64,000 nt of DNA from Halorientalis litorea (GCF_023028225.1 NZ_CP095482.1:620001-684000); one strand, 5' to 3'; numbered from the stretch's first letter, positions 52,999 through 62,561 are shown. Notes: generated by a model not told the origin, from the letters alone. Numbers and translations are program-made.

Positions 52999-53316
52999 GC
53001 ACCGGACGAGCCAGCAGTACCGCGCCTTTTCAAGCAGCCACAATCGACACGCCCTCGTTGTTGATGCAATACTGTCTGCTCCCAAAGCAAGGGCATCCTA
53101 TCAGCCGTAGCACTGCAATTTCCTCCTGAACCAGAGCGTAGCAACCGCAGCACTACCCGACCGATAAGGACAGCAAAATCGTCAGATTCAGCAGCACTGC
53201 CCCGACTATCCAGTAATGCACAACCAACCTACTGTCCGGACGTTACGTGTTGGTAACCACCCTAAATCGAAACGTGTCTGAGACTCACTCGCTAAGGATG
53301 TCCCGTTTTAGAAGAT

Positions 53317-53403
53317 ATGATTGATCTACCCTCGGCAGGCTTTGTAGTTGTTCTGACTTTGTCAGTGTTCTCTCCCGTGATAGTTGTCACGTTCAGGTAT
53401 TAA
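53317..53403 (+). CDS. Possible 28-residue hydrophobic peptide
   Basis: ATG frame reading M-I-D-L-P-S-A-G followed by FVVVLTLSVFSPVIVVTF and R-Y: a single membrane helix. No convincing promoter spacing. Reported only as a candidate. Confidence 0.25.
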   Translation: MIDLPSAGFVVVLTLSVFSPVIVVTFRY

Positions 53404-53775
53404 ACACGCACCCCGATACAGATCGTGTCTATCTATAATTTCAAGTTGGAGTAAACACGACACAGCAGAGCGGAGTGACGACCTCTCCACCTTATAAACG
53501 CTTGTACGTAGATGCGGCCGCGTGAGTGACGCTGTCAGTCAGTTAACTTTCTCAGCAGACCTTTTCCGAACACAAATATCGGAATCGCCCTTCGTATGCA
53601 GTTGTGATGATAACACGAGTTCTCTGCTAAACTATCGGACGTGAGCCTACCCAGTGATACAACGATTCCGCATCGCTCAGTATATTTCGATGCTCGCTCA
53701 ACCGGTTCGAGTATGTCTGGACACTAGTTTCGGAGAGTAACTCGATCGTGTTATTGTCAATATGGAGTCTGAGCG

Positions 53776-54015
53776 GTGTCTATATTAGAAATGCTGTTAG
53801 AGTCACCAAGGAGTATCAAGGTGAGTCAGACTAGTGGTACAGTCGATGTGTTCCTGTGGTCCACGGATGGAGTCGTAGGTGGTGACAGGGATTCATCGGG
53901 CGTATTGATAAGAGGAGATGAAATAGAAGAGTATGTCTTCTCAGGTACATTCATGATATCCGTAGCTCTACTCAACCATTCCCCTCTATCGGTTATCGGT
54001 TGTGTATACAATTAA
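53776..54015 (+). CDS. Possible small hypothetical protein
   Basis: A 79-residue frame from GTG 53776 (or 74 from ATG 53791). It has strand-like segments TSGTVDVFLWSTDG and EEYVFSGTFMISVALLNHS. No family or promoter. It lies at the GC boundary just before the glycosyltransferase gene on the other strand. Confidence 0.3.
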   Translation: MSILEMLLESPRSIKVSQTSGTVDVFLWSTDGVVGGDRDSSGVLIRGDEIEEYVFSGTFMISVALLNHSPLSVIGCVYN

Positions 54016-54084
54016 AAGAAATAATATAATTACAACAACTCACGATATCGAGGGTCTCAGTCTCACCGAAGAACCAGTCGATAC

Positions 54085-55320
54085 TTAACGACTCTGCCCA
54101 GCGATAGCACTCATGAAGAACGCAGAAAACACGATCTGAATGCCGAGGACGATAACGGTGGCACCGAAGATATCAGGGAGCACAGACGACAGCGCGCCGT
54201 ACCCTTCGGTGCTCCACTGTAGGACCCTCAGGGCGACGTACCCGAGGCCGCTGACCAGCATGACACCGCCCAACATCGCGCCCCGTTCGAGCGTCAGTCT
54301 GTCGGTTATCCACTCGGTTACCGCGTCTTCCTGTCGGCGGATGGGGTCACTCGCGAGCGTCGAGAAAACGCCGAAGCTACCGACTTGGAAGGCTACGAGC
54401 AGCGAAAGGTTCCCCGCGATCATCGTTCGGATGCCGAACGACGCTTGGCCGATGGAGATGTCGAACAGCGCGAGTAGACACAGGGTGGTTCCGACGACGC
54501 CTAGCCCCAGTGCCGGAACGCTGAACAGGTAGCCCGGCGCGTTCAGCAGCATGAACCGAACGTGGCGCCACCCGTCGCGGAAACTGTCCAGCGTCTCCTC
54601 ACCCTCGCGCTCGTGGTAGACGATGGGCACCTCCTCGATGGTCAGGTCGCGCGAGCCCGCTTCCATGATCATCTCGCTGGCGAACTCCATCCCGTCCGTC
54701 GAGAGGTCCATCTCCGCGAGGGCGTCCCGGTGGAACACCCGGAACCCGCTGTGGGCGTCGCTGACGCCGGCGTCGTAGAACGCGTTGAGGAACTTCGTCA
54801 ACAGCGGATTGCCGACGTACTGGTGGAGCGTGGGCATCGCACCGGCCCGTATCTCGCCGTCGAGACGGCTCCCCATGACCATGTCGGCGTCGCCCTCGCG
54901 AACCGGTTCCAGCAGGCGCGGAATCTGCTCGAAGTCGTAGGTCGTGTCGGCGTCGCCCATCGCGATGTACTCGCCGCGGGCCCGCTCGAACGCGTAGCGG
55001 TAGGCGTAGCCGTACCCGGACCCGTCGGGTTCGACGACGACCGCACCCATCTCGCGCGCGATGTCGGGTGTCCGGTCGGTCGAACTGTCGCTGACGACGA
55101 TTTCGCTCGGGACGCCGAGTTCGACGACTGCGGATTTGATGCGGTCGATACACTCCGCGACCCCGTCTTCCTCGTTGAGCGTCGGCATGACGACGCTCAA
55201 CGTCGGTGTCTGCTCGCTGTCCGCGCCGAGCAACAAACCCTCCGTACCCGATTCGGTCGTCGAACCGGCCTGCTCGGATTCGGCCCCGGCGGCTTCGACA
55301 GACTCCTTGTCCGTCGACAT
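54085..55320 (-). CDS. GT2 glycosyltransferase, dolichyl-phosphate hexose synthase-like
   Basis: A 411-residue protein: a low-complexity acidic N-terminus of 38 residues, then a GT-A domain with LSVVMPTLNEEDGV, VVSDSSTDRTPDI, the metal-binding DADTTYDFEQIP (in place of DxD) and MGSRLDGEIRAG, followed by four C-terminal membrane helices from about residue 265. This architecture is that of polyprenyl-phosphate sugar synthases, which load glucose or mannose on dolichyl phosphate. It is GC-rich core DNA bordering the glycan island and may supply lipid-linked sugar to it. Confidence 0.87.
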   Translation of the reverse strand: MSTDKESVEAAGAESEQAGSTTESGTEGLLLGADSEQTPTLSVVMPTLNEEDGVAECIDRIKSAVVELGVPSEIVVSDSSTDRTPDIAREMGAVVVEPDGSGYGYAYRYAFERARGEYIAMGDADTTYDFEQIPRLLEPVREGDADMVMGSRLDGEIRAGAMPTLHQYVGNPLLTKFLNAFYDAGVSDAHSGFRVFHRDALAEMDLSTDGMEFASEMIMEAGSRDLTIEEVPIVYHEREGEETLDSFRDGWRHVRFMLLNAPGYLFSVPALGLGVVGTTLCLLALFDISIGQASFGIRTMIAGNLSLLVAFQVGSFGVFSTLASDPIRRQEDAVTEWITDRLTLERGAMLGGVMLVSGLGYVALRVLQWSTEGYGALSSVLPDIFGATVIVLGIQIVFSAFFMSAIAGQSR

Positions 55321-55540
55321 TCTCAGCGGACGCTCTGTGCTGTGTGGACTGCCAGGTTGGTTACCGGGAGATTCCGACTGGTAGCAGCAATGGGACGGTT
55401 GCTGTCGGACTCGTGGCGACGATGTGCCCGTTCTGTTTCGGGCAGTAGAAACCTCCTACTCATCGTATTAATTGGGTCTCTGCGTCATCAAATAAGTTAT
55501 CGTTGACTAACAACACGAAAGCGGCGGCGAGCGGAGACGG

Positions 55541-55738
55541 CTATCCAGCGGTGACGTTGACCCAGAGGTGGTTCTCTTGGTAGGCGTTTTCGACGGGGGT
55601 GGCCCCGGTACAGGAGGTACATGAGTCGCAGGCGCGTCCCCGTCATCGTCGGGGTGACGGCGTACGGGCGTTGCCACGACGCGTTCGGCTGGACCGTGCC
55701 GGTCTCGAAGCGGTCCGTTCCCTTCTCTCTTCACCTCG
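55541..55738 (-). pseudogene. C-terminal remnant of a DUF1616 protein
   Basis: On the minus strand, one frame reads RFETGTVQPNASWQRPYAV then PTMTGTRLRLMYLLYRG, and after a one-base shift the next frame reads VENAYQENHLWVNVTAG and stop. This is the conserved end of haloarchaeal DUF1616 proteins. The N-terminal part is missing. 55321-55540 contains nothing else that I recognise. Confidence 0.7.
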
Positions 55739-55803
55739 GGGAAATATCACGTGCCCCTAACCGGACCAACAGGTTCAATGTGGCTCCTCGTTGGAGTCCA
55801 CAC

Positions 55804-57231
55804 ATGGACGCGACGCGCCGGTACTGGCAGACGGCACTCGTCGGACTGGTGCTGGCCGGCGGGGCAGTCGTCTTCGACCGCCCGCTCCTTCTCGGCGGAG
55901 CGGCCACAGTCGCCGGGTACCTCCTCACGACCCAGTACGACTTCGCCCGGTCGCTCGGCCATCTCGACGACGCCCTGTCCGTCACCCAGCGCGTGACGCC
56001 GGGACAGACCGGCGTCGAAGAACCGGCCCAAGTGACCCTCGACGTGACGGCGACGGCCCCAGTCGACGCCGACGTGACCGCATCGCTGTCCGTCCCGGCA
56101 GGGGTCCGCGTCGAGGACGGCCAGTCGGCGGTCACGCTCGGTGTCGGTGACACGCAAGCGAGTGCGACGGTCACGGTGACCGCACCCGTCGCCGGCACGC
56201 ACGAGTTCGACACCCCGCCCGTCACGGTCACCGAGTCGGCGGGGCGGTTCACCGAAACGCTCCGGCGAGGCGATTCCGCGACGCTGTTCGCACGGCCGCC
56301 GACGCCACAGGACGTCTACGTGGGCCAGGGAGAGAACGAGGTGGCGACCGGGTTCGGCGACCACACGAGCAGTATCGGCGGTGCCGGCCTGGAACCCGAG
56401 GAGTTGCGGGAGTACCAGCCGGGCGACGCCGCCCGCCGCATCGACTGGAAGGCGACGGCCCGCCTCGACGACGCCCACGTCCGCGAGTTCGAGGTCGACA
56501 CCGACCGGACCACCGTCCTCGTCTTCGACCACCGCGAGTCGATGGCCACGGGAGTCCCCGGTCGGACGAAGGTCGCCTACGCCCGCGAGGTCGCGCTCGC
56601 CGTCCTCGACAGCACTAGTGCGGCCAGTGACCCCGTCGGACTCTACACCGTCGGTGACGAGGGCATCACGGCCACCGTCTCACCGGCGGCGACGAACGAC
56701 CACTACGAGCGTGTGCGGCGGACGCTCGTCGACGCCACGCCGACCGACAGCAGCGGGCGGACGGAGACGGGAACGCACGCGGCGGGGACCGGGACGGACC
56801 TGTCACAGGCACTGACCGGCGAGAGCGAGTTCACACGGACGCTTCGCCCGTTCTTCGAGTCCGGTGTGACGTACGTCGACCGCGTTACCGAGGACCCGCT
56901 GTTCGCGACGGTCCAGTCACGGGTCAGACCCCAACAGGGGACCGTCTGGACGATGCTGTTCACCGACGACACGAACCGTGCCGAGGTGTTGGAGGCGGTC
57001 CGTCTGGCGCGGCAGGGCGGGAACCACGTCGTCGTCTTCCTCACTCCCGGCGTCCTCTTCGGGCCGGGCGCGCTCTCGGACGTGGGGACGGCATACGACG
57101 ACTACCGGTCGTTCGAGTCGTTCCGCGAGCGACTCGACCGCCTCTCCCGCGTGACCGCACTCGAAGTCGGCCCCGGTGACCGCGTCGCGGCGGTGTTGGC
57201 CGAGCGGGCAGAACGGAGGCGGCGAGCGTGA
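55804..57231 (+). CDS. DUF58 (von Willebrand A-like) protein
   Basis: A 475-residue protein with two N-terminal membrane helices (ALVGLVLAGGAVVFDRPLLL, GGAATVAGYLL), an Ig-like extracellular region, the DUF58 signature YQPGDAARRIDWKATAR, and a vWA-like C-terminal fold (TTVLVFDHRESMATG, the MIDAS-like D-x-R-x-S). Such proteins work with MoxR ATPases in assembling metal or protein complexes. The ATG at 55804 is used; 55621-55803 open in frame lies across the DUF1616 remnant. It is the first gene of a three-gene operon, overlapping the next by 4 bases. Confidence 0.87.
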   Translation: MDATRRYWQTALVGLVLAGGAVVFDRPLLLGGAATVAGYLLTTQYDFARSLGHLDDALSVTQRVTPGQTGVEEPAQVTLDVTATAPVDADVTASLSVPAGVRVEDGQSAVTLGVGDTQASATVTVTAPVAGTHEFDTPPVTVTESAGRFTETLRRGDSATLFARPPTPQDVYVGQGENEVATGFGDHTSSIGGAGLEPEELREYQPGDAARRIDWKATARLDDAHVREFEVDTDRTTVLVFDHRESMATGVPGRTKVAYAREVALAVLDSTSAASDPVGLYTVGDEGITATVSPAATNDHYERVRRTLVDATPTDSSGRTETGTHAAGTGTDLSQALTGESEFTRTLRPFFESGVTYVDRVTEDPLFATVQSRVRPQQGTVWTMLFTDDTNRAEVLEAVRLARQGGNHVVVFLTPGVLFGPGALSDVGTAYDDYRSFESFRERLDRLSRVTALEVGPGDRVAAVLAERAERRRRA

Positions 57232-57722
57232 CGGGACCGCTCGACCGGCTGACCCCGCGGGCGACGACCGAGCGACTCCAGTTACTGCGCGTCCCCGAGG
57301 TGGCCGTCGCGGCACTGTGCCCGGTGTGCCTGCTCCTCGTGTCCGGGCCGGCTGGGGCCGTCGTCGGGCTCTTCGGAGCGAGCCTCTGGCTGTTCGCCCC
57401 CGTCACCGGGTTCGCGCTGGCGCAGTTGGGTGTCCTCCTCGCAATCCCGGGGTGGCCCGGCCTCCCGACCGCAGTCGCCGTCGAGGGGGCACTCGCCGCG
57501 CTCTTGCTGGCCGAACTCGTCTACGAATCCCCGGACCAGTGGACCGTCGTCGCCTTCCTCTGTACTGCGGGCGTGGGCGGCCTCGTCACACTCTGGGCCA
57601 CCACCACCGTCGGGACGTGGGTGGTCGCGCTGGGCCTCGTGTTCGTCGCCGCGCTGGCAGCGTACGGCGTCCATCGCTACGAGCTCCTGCAGATGGGTCG
57701 CCTGGCGGAGGTGGAGTCGTGA
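57228..57722 (+). CDS. Four-helix membrane protein in DUF58 operon
   Basis: A 164-residue protein with about five hydrophobic helices (VAALCPVCLLLVSGPAGAVV, LWLFAPVTGFALAQLGVLL, AVAVEGALAALLLAELV, VVAFLCTAGVGGLVTLW, WVVALGLVFVAALAAYGVH) and a short cytosolic tail. Both ends overlap neighbouring genes by 4 bases. Unnamed family regularly found beside DUF58 genes in Halobacteria. Confidence 0.75.
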   Translation: MTGPLDRLTPRATTERLQLLRVPEVAVAALCPVCLLLVSGPAGAVVGLFGASLWLFAPVTGFALAQLGVLLAIPGWPGLPTAVAVEGALAALLLAELVYESPDQWTVVAFLCTAGVGGLVTLWATTTVGTWVVALGLVFVAALAAYGVHRYELLQMGRLAEVES

Positions 57723-58585
57723 GTACCGACAGCGGTGACGGGGAGCCGTCACACACGGCGGACAGCGAGACAGCTACGGAGGAGACGGGGGCAGACGACG
57801 CGTCGCTACGCGCCCGCCTCGAACTCCTCGAAGCGGAGAACGACCGACTCCGCGCCGAGTACGCACGCGCGACGCAGTCGCAGTACCGGCAGACCGCGCT
57901 CGCGCTCTTCGCGCTCGGGGCCGTGGCACTCGTCGGTGCCGTGCTGTTTCCGGCAGTCCGGGAGGTGCTCGTCGCCCTCGGCGGGACGGGCGTGTTCGGG
58001 GCGGTGCTGATACACTACCTGACGCCCGAGCGAGTCGTCACGGCGACGGTCAGCGACGCAGTGTCCCGGGCGACGGCCGACAACTTCGCGGCCATCGTCG
58101 ACGCGCTCGGCCTCACGGAGACGCGCGTCTACGTCCCGCGAACCGACGGGAGTACCGTCCGCTTGTTCGTCCCGGCCACCGCGTCCGCGGACGTGCCCGA
58201 CGCCGAGGCACTGACGACGCCGTTCGTCGTCACGGACGAGGCACGCGGCCTCTCGCTGGTCCCGACCGGCCGTGACCTCGTCGGGGCGTTCGAGCGGTCG
58301 CTGACTGACGCGCTCTCGGACGACCCCGACCGGCTCGGACCACAGTTGACCGACGCGCTCGTCGAACAGTTCGAACTCCTCGACCGCACCGACGTCGACA
58401 GCGAGGCCGGCCGGCTGACTGTCGCCTTCGACACGGCCGTCGAGGGGGACGTGGCGGCCTTCGACCACCCCGTCGTCTCGTTCCTCGCCACGGCCACCGC
58501 ACGGGCAGTCGGCGACCCCGTCACGGTCGAAGTCGAGACGGGCGACGACCGGTTCGAGTATCTCGTGACGCTCCGGTGGGCGTGA
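57719..58585 (+). CDS. Membrane protein with C-terminal acidic beta domain, DUF58 operon
   Basis: A 288-residue protein: acidic N-terminus, a coiled segment (LRARLELLEAENDRLRAEY), two helices (ALALFALGAVALVGAVLF, GGTGVFGAVLIHYL), then a cytoplasmic domain of about 180 residues (TETRVYVPRTDGSTVRLFVP... VVSFLATATARAVGD). GTG start at 57719, coupled to the previous gene. Family of unknown function. Confidence 0.75.
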   Translation: MSTDSGDGEPSHTADSETATEETGADDASLRARLELLEAENDRLRAEYARATQSQYRQTALALFALGAVALVGAVLFPAVREVLVALGGTGVFGAVLIHYLTPERVVTATVSDAVSRATADNFAAIVDALGLTETRVYVPRTDGSTVRLFVPATASADVPDAEALTTPFVVTDEARGLSLVPTGRDLVGAFERSLTDALSDDPDRLGPQLTDALVEQFELLDRTDVDSEAGRLTVAFDTAVEGDVAAFDHPVVSFLATATARAVGDPVTVEVETGDDRFEYLVTLRWA

Positions 58586-58594
58586 GCGTCGGGG

Positions 58595-59083
58595 TCACAG
58601 GAGGAGCGTTCCGGCCCCGTCGTCGAAGGTGTACCTGTCGTCGTTTCGGCCGGTGACGTCCGTCGCCACCTGTGGCTCCCACTTTCGGAGGGTGCCGTCG
58701 GCGGCAACGAGCACACAGTAGGCGTGGGAGTCGGTGATGGCGACGCCCGCGTTCATCCCGGCACGCGCGAAGAGGTTCATCAACTGCATCGACACGTCCT
58801 CACAGTCGTAGTGGTCGCGTCGGTACGGCGTCTCGACCAGTGCGTTGAGGACGTTCGCGTACGTCCTCGCCTCCCCCTCCGACGCCGGAAGCGTGTACTC
58901 GTCGTCCAGTTGTACCCAGTCGACGTCGTCCATCGGGAGCGTCCGCCGGAGCCGCGTCGCCAGCCACGACCCGTCCCGCGTCTCCGTCGACAGTTCGTGC
59001 CGGTCGGTGTCGGTGCTGACCGGTGACGTGTCCGGGAGCGCGAACATCGCGCCGGCGACGCCCATGAACGTCCGTCTGTTCAT
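58595..59083 (-). CDS. Secreted protein with transglutaminase/papain-like Cys and His motifs
   Basis: A 162-residue protein beginning MNRRTFMGVAGAMFAL, a Tat-type signal with twin arginine. The mature part contains HYDCEDVSMQLMNLFARAGM and SHAYCVLV, a Cys...His arrangement as in transglutaminase-like cysteine peptidases; a later Asp could complete it. The start at 59083 is fixed by the signal peptide; upstream frame to 59314 is not protein-like. It converges on the DUF58 operon with 9 bases between the stops. Confidence 0.68.
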   Translation of the reverse strand: MNRRTFMGVAGAMFALPDTSPVSTDTDRHELSTETRDGSWLATRLRRTLPMDDVDWVQLDDEYTLPASEGEARTYANVLNALVETPYRRDHYDCEDVSMQLMNLFARAGMNAGVAITDSHAYCVLVAADGTLRKWEPQVATDVTGRNDDRYTFDDGAGTLLL

Positions 59084-59364
59084 CGTCCGTGCCGTGGCCG
59101 TCGGCGGTGCCAGCCGACGTGACTGCTCGGGGAGCGGTGGGTGGCCCGCAGTCGTTTGGAAAGTGCACGAATCATGGTGCTTCGAGGATGTATACCTACA
59201 CAACGGGCAACACAGGGTAGTTATTCGGGCGTTATCTCTATGCGTGTGACTGTAACACAATGCCAAACGGATTGCGCCCGCGTCGAGGTGGCCCCGCCAG
59301 TCAGTATCCATCACCTAGGGGTGTCGGTACCCACACCCAAGTGGCGGGTCGTCCGGCGTCGCAG

Positions 59365-61545
59365 TCACTCGGTCGCCGTCTGCGTCCCGGTTTCGCCGGC
59401 TGTCCCGGTCGGCTCCGGGCCTCGCTCGTCGCTCGCGTCCCGTGGCTGTGACACGCCGCGGAGGAACGCCGCCGCGTCGGCGACTGCCTGCTCCGCGTCC
59501 GCAACGTCCCCGGCGAAGACCGTCGTCTCGTACGCACTCGTCACGTCACGGAGGCGGGCACGGTGTCGTTCGGAGAGTGCGTCGGCGTGTTCGTCGTAGA
59601 ACTCCCAGTGTGTCGCCGCCGAGTCCTGCCCGCCGGCCAGTGCGACCCGGACGGCCGCGTACGCGAGTTCGACCGTCCGCCGTGTCTCGCCGGCGTCGAG
59701 GTGCGTTCGCGCGCTGTCCAAGAGTCGCTCGCTCGGCGTGGCCGTGGCCGTCGTCGTCGGCTCCGGTTCCGGTTCGGTCGCCGCCGCTCCGGTCGGCTCG
59801 GGCCGGGACACGCCGTCGTCCCGCCGGCGAATCCACCACCCGGCGGCGACGAGCGACCCCGGGCCGACGAGCCCCGCGAGCAGGAGTGGCAACGGGACGC
59901 TGTTGCTGTTGGTCGGTATCGTGGCCTCTGCTCTCGCGGATTGGAGGTTCGTCCCCGTACCGTTGAACCGCGCCACGAGCGTCTCCCCGTCCGACGAGGG
60001 CGGGAGCGACGTGGCGTTGACGGCCACGGTGTAGCCCCCGGTCCGGTTGGTCCGTACCGTCCCGACGCGCTCGTCACCGAGGACCAGCGCGACGCGCTGT
60101 CCGCCGACAGCGGTCCCGTTTGCCGTCGTCAACTGGCCACGGACACCGAGCGTGTCGCCGCCATCGACGGCGAGCGTGAGGTCCGTCGCCCGTTTCCTGA
60201 CAGTGACGTTCGCGGTGCCTCTCGCGGGACCGACCGCCCGGCCACTGACGGCGACGCGGGCAGTCACTTCGCTGGCCCCCACGGTGACCGAGGCCGGGAG
60301 GCGGCCGTCCACGGTGAACTCCCCATCAGGCGTCGTCTGCGTCCGGCCTACGCGGTAGGACCCGACGCTGACGACGACTGGCACCCCCGGGACCGCTCGG
60401 TCCGCGGCCGCCACCTGTCCGCTGACGGTGAACCGGTCGCGATACCGCAGTTCGGTACCGCTCGTCTCGACCGTGACGTTCGGCCGCACCTGTGAGACCG
60501 ACGCCGGAAGGGTAGTGCGCGTCCCGAGGTACGGTGCGGTCGGGCGCGGTCGGTACGCGAGGCCGATACGGTCGCGGTCCGTTGGGAAGAGGACAGGCCG
60601 GTAGGCGACGGTGAACGTGCCGTTCCGGTCCGTCTCGACGCGGGACCGCCGGTCGCCGACCTGAATCGGGACAGTTTGGTTCGAGACAGCGTCCCCGTCG
60701 TCCGTCACCAGACGCGCACGCACTGACAGCGGCGACGTGAACGAGAACCGCTCGTCGACCGACTCGATGACGAAAGTCGTCCGCGTGAACACCGTGGCCC
60801 TGATTTCGGCCTGTCGCTCGGTGACGTTGGTCACGACCGCATCGACTGACCGCGTGGCGCGCGTCATGTTCGCGCCGGTGGTCCGTGCCACGCCGGCGTA
60901 ACTGCGTGTCAAGTTTCGTCCGACAGTACTGACCTCTTCGGCCGCGAGGCCCAGTCGGAGGGCGAGCCGCCGAGCGCGCTCGGCCTCGCCGTTCTCCCGT
61001 GCCCGTGTGTAGTTACGGTACAGCCGGTTGTACCGCCGCGTGGCGTTCACGTACCTGTCCTGGCGCTCGCTCGCCGCTTCGAGTGCCTGTCCCTCCTCGG
61101 TCGTCGAACTGGATTCGCCGTCGCCCGCGCCCCCGTCGTCGGTACCCCCGCCTCCGCCCCCGCTGTCGGTGTCGCCAGCCACGTCGACGTATTTGCCGAG
61201 GAGAGTGGACACGTCGTTGTCGACGACGGAATCGGCCTGTTCGTACTGGCCTCGACTCACCTGCACGCTGCTGTTCCCGAGGCGTCGCGCGATGCTCTGC
61301 CCGAGCCACGACTGGACCCCCGAGACGTTCCCCTCCTCGTCGACAGTCTCCGGGTCGACGTGTTGGACGGTACTGTTGTTGACACCGGTCTGGGTCTGTG
61401 CCAGCGTCAGACGGTCCGTCGCCGCCTCACTGGTGGCTTGGCCGGTCCTTTCCGTGAGAGTGACCGCGCCGCCGATGCCCGACGCGAGGACCACGACCAC
61501 GGCGGCCACGGCGGCCACGCGGAACAAGTGTGAGACGGTCGTCAC
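59365..61545 (-). CDS. Large exported DUF4129-type membrane protein
   Basis: A 726-residue protein with a signal helix (VAAVAAVVVVLASGIGGAV), a long extracellular region with many Asn-x-Ser/Thr sequons and Ig-like strands (residues about 260-560), a membrane helix (VPLPLLLAGLVGPGSLVAAGWWI), and a C-terminal cytoplasmic domain with LLDSARTHLDAGETRRTVELAYAAVRVALAGG and later HRARLRDV that fits DUF4129. Usual partner of MoxR, DUF58 and DUF4350 proteins. GTG start at 61545 overlaps the MoxR stop (GTGA), so it is co-translated. Confidence 0.8.
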   Translation of the reverse strand: MTTVSHLFRVAAVAAVVVVLASGIGGAVTLTERTGQATSEAATDRLTLAQTQTGVNNSTVQHVDPETVDEEGNVSGVQSWLGQSIARRLGNSSVQVSRGQYEQADSVVDNDVSTLLGKYVDVAGDTDSGGGGGGTDDGGAGDGESSSTTEEGQALEAASERQDRYVNATRRYNRLYRNYTRARENGEAERARRLALRLGLAAEEVSTVGRNLTRSYAGVARTTGANMTRATRSVDAVVTNVTERQAEIRATVFTRTTFVIESVDERFSFTSPLSVRARLVTDDGDAVSNQTVPIQVGDRRSRVETDRNGTFTVAYRPVLFPTDRDRIGLAYRPRPTAPYLGTRTTLPASVSQVRPNVTVETSGTELRYRDRFTVSGQVAAADRAVPGVPVVVSVGSYRVGRTQTTPDGEFTVDGRLPASVTVGASEVTARVAVSGRAVGPARGTANVTVRKRATDLTLAVDGGDTLGVRGQLTTANGTAVGGQRVALVLGDERVGTVRTNRTGGYTVAVNATSLPPSSDGETLVARFNGTGTNLQSARAEATIPTNSNSVPLPLLLAGLVGPGSLVAAGWWIRRRDDGVSRPEPTGAAATEPEPEPTTTATATPSERLLDSARTHLDAGETRRTVELAYAAVRVALAGGQDSAATHWEFYDEHADALSERHRARLRDVTSAYETTVFAGDVADAEQAVADAAAFLRGVSQPRDASDERGPEPTGTAGETGTQTATE

Positions 61546-62561
61546 GGTCCGCCGTCGTTCGCGGTATCGACGTTCCCACCGTCGCCGATGGCTTCGGTCG
61601 TGTCGTTCGGTTCGATGTCGACGCTCGGCGGTGCGACCGTGTCCAGTACGTCACGAACGACGTCCCGTGTCTCCGTCCCCCCGAGTTCTGCGTCGGTCGA
61701 GAGCACCAGCCGGTGTGCGAGCAATGGCTCCGCCAAGGCCTTGACATCGTCCGGTCGGACGTACGACCGCTCGTGAATCGCCGCACGGGCTTTCGCGGCG
61801 TTCTGTAGCATTATCGACGCACGCGGAGAGGCCCCGTGTTCGACCCCGGCCGCCTGTCGAGTCGCGTCCACGATGTCGAGAACGTACTCCTTGACGGCGT
61901 CGGCCACGCGTACTGTCGCCACCGACTCGCGCGCGTCACGCAGGTCGTCCGGACCGACGACTGGGTCGACCGCCGACGGGCTGAGTTCCGGGTCGGCGTC
62001 GAACCGGTCGAGTATCTCCATCTCCTGGGCTCTGTCGGGGAGGCCGACGTTCAGTTTGAACATGAAGCGGTCGCGCTGTGCCTCCGGGAGCTCGAAGGTG
62101 CCCTCCATTTCGAGCGGGTTCTGCGTCGCGACGACGAGGAACGGGTCCGGCAGTTCGTAGGTGTCGCCCTCGATGGTGACGTTGCGTTCCTGCATCGCTT
62201 CGAGCAGCGCGCTCTGGGTCTTCGGCGTCGCACGGTTTATTTCGTCGGCGACGACGACGTTCGAGAACACCGGCCCCTTCTGGACGACGAACTCGGCGCT
62301 CTCCTCGCGGTAGACGGTGGTCCCGGTGATGTCCGCGGGGAGCGTGTCCGGGGTCAACTGGATGCGGGTGTACTCCAAGCCGGTCGCGCCGGCGAACAGG
62401 CGCGCGATGGTCGTCTTCGCGACACCCGGGACGCCTTCGACCAGCACGTGTCCGCGAGTCAGGAGAGCCACCGTCAACTGTTCGACGACGTCCTCGTTCC
62501 CGACCAAGACGCCGCCGACTTCGTCCTGTATCTCGCGATAGACCGACGCTGGTCCACTCAT
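61542..62561 (-). CDS. MoxR-family AAA+ ATPase
   Basis: A 339-residue AAA+ ATPase: Walker A GVPGVAKTT (43-51), Walker B VVADEINRATPKTQ, sensor-1 VATQNPLEMEGTFELPEAQRD and sensor-2 SPRASIMLQNAAKA, with a short acidic tail. Acts as a chaperone that helps assemble protein complexes together with DUF58 proteins. ATG 62561 gives the standard start; 78 bases upstream in frame are not used because a TATA element lies there. It is coupled to the DUF4129-type gene. Confidence 0.93.
   Translation of the reverse strand: MSGPASVYREIQDEVGGVLVGNEDVVEQLTVALLTRGHVLVEGVPGVAKTTIARLFAGATGLEYTRIQLTPDTLPADITGTTVYREESAEFVVQKGPVFSNVVVADEINRATPKTQSALLEAMQERNVTIEGDTYELPDPFLVVATQNPLEMEGTFELPEAQRDRFMFKLNVGLPDRAQEMEILDRFDADPELSPSAVDPVVGPDDLRDARESVATVRVADAVKEYVLDIVDATRQAAGVEHGASPRASIMLQNAAKARAAIHERSYVRPDDVKALAEPLLAHRLVLSTDAELGGTETRDVVRDVLDTVAPPSVDIEPNDTTEAIGDGGNVDTANDGGP

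Larger units (their letters stand above)
52999..54084. other. 1.1-kb intergenic region at island edge
   Basis: Low-GC DNA with no recognisable large gene. It contains two weak small frames listed separately (53317-53403 and 53776-54015). I see no tRNA, no direct repeat that looks like an attachment site, and no origin-recognition-box repeat. It separates the transfer-type operon from GC-rich core genes, so an origin of transfer or old element end could be here but is not visible by eye. Confidence 0.45.

Noticed and set aside
54562-55506. 314-residue plus-strand frame
   Set aside because: Antisense to the GT2 gene; the minus strand has all glycosyltransferase motifs.
61028-61744. 238-residue plus-strand frame
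   Set aside because: Antisense to the DUF4129-type and moxR genes.
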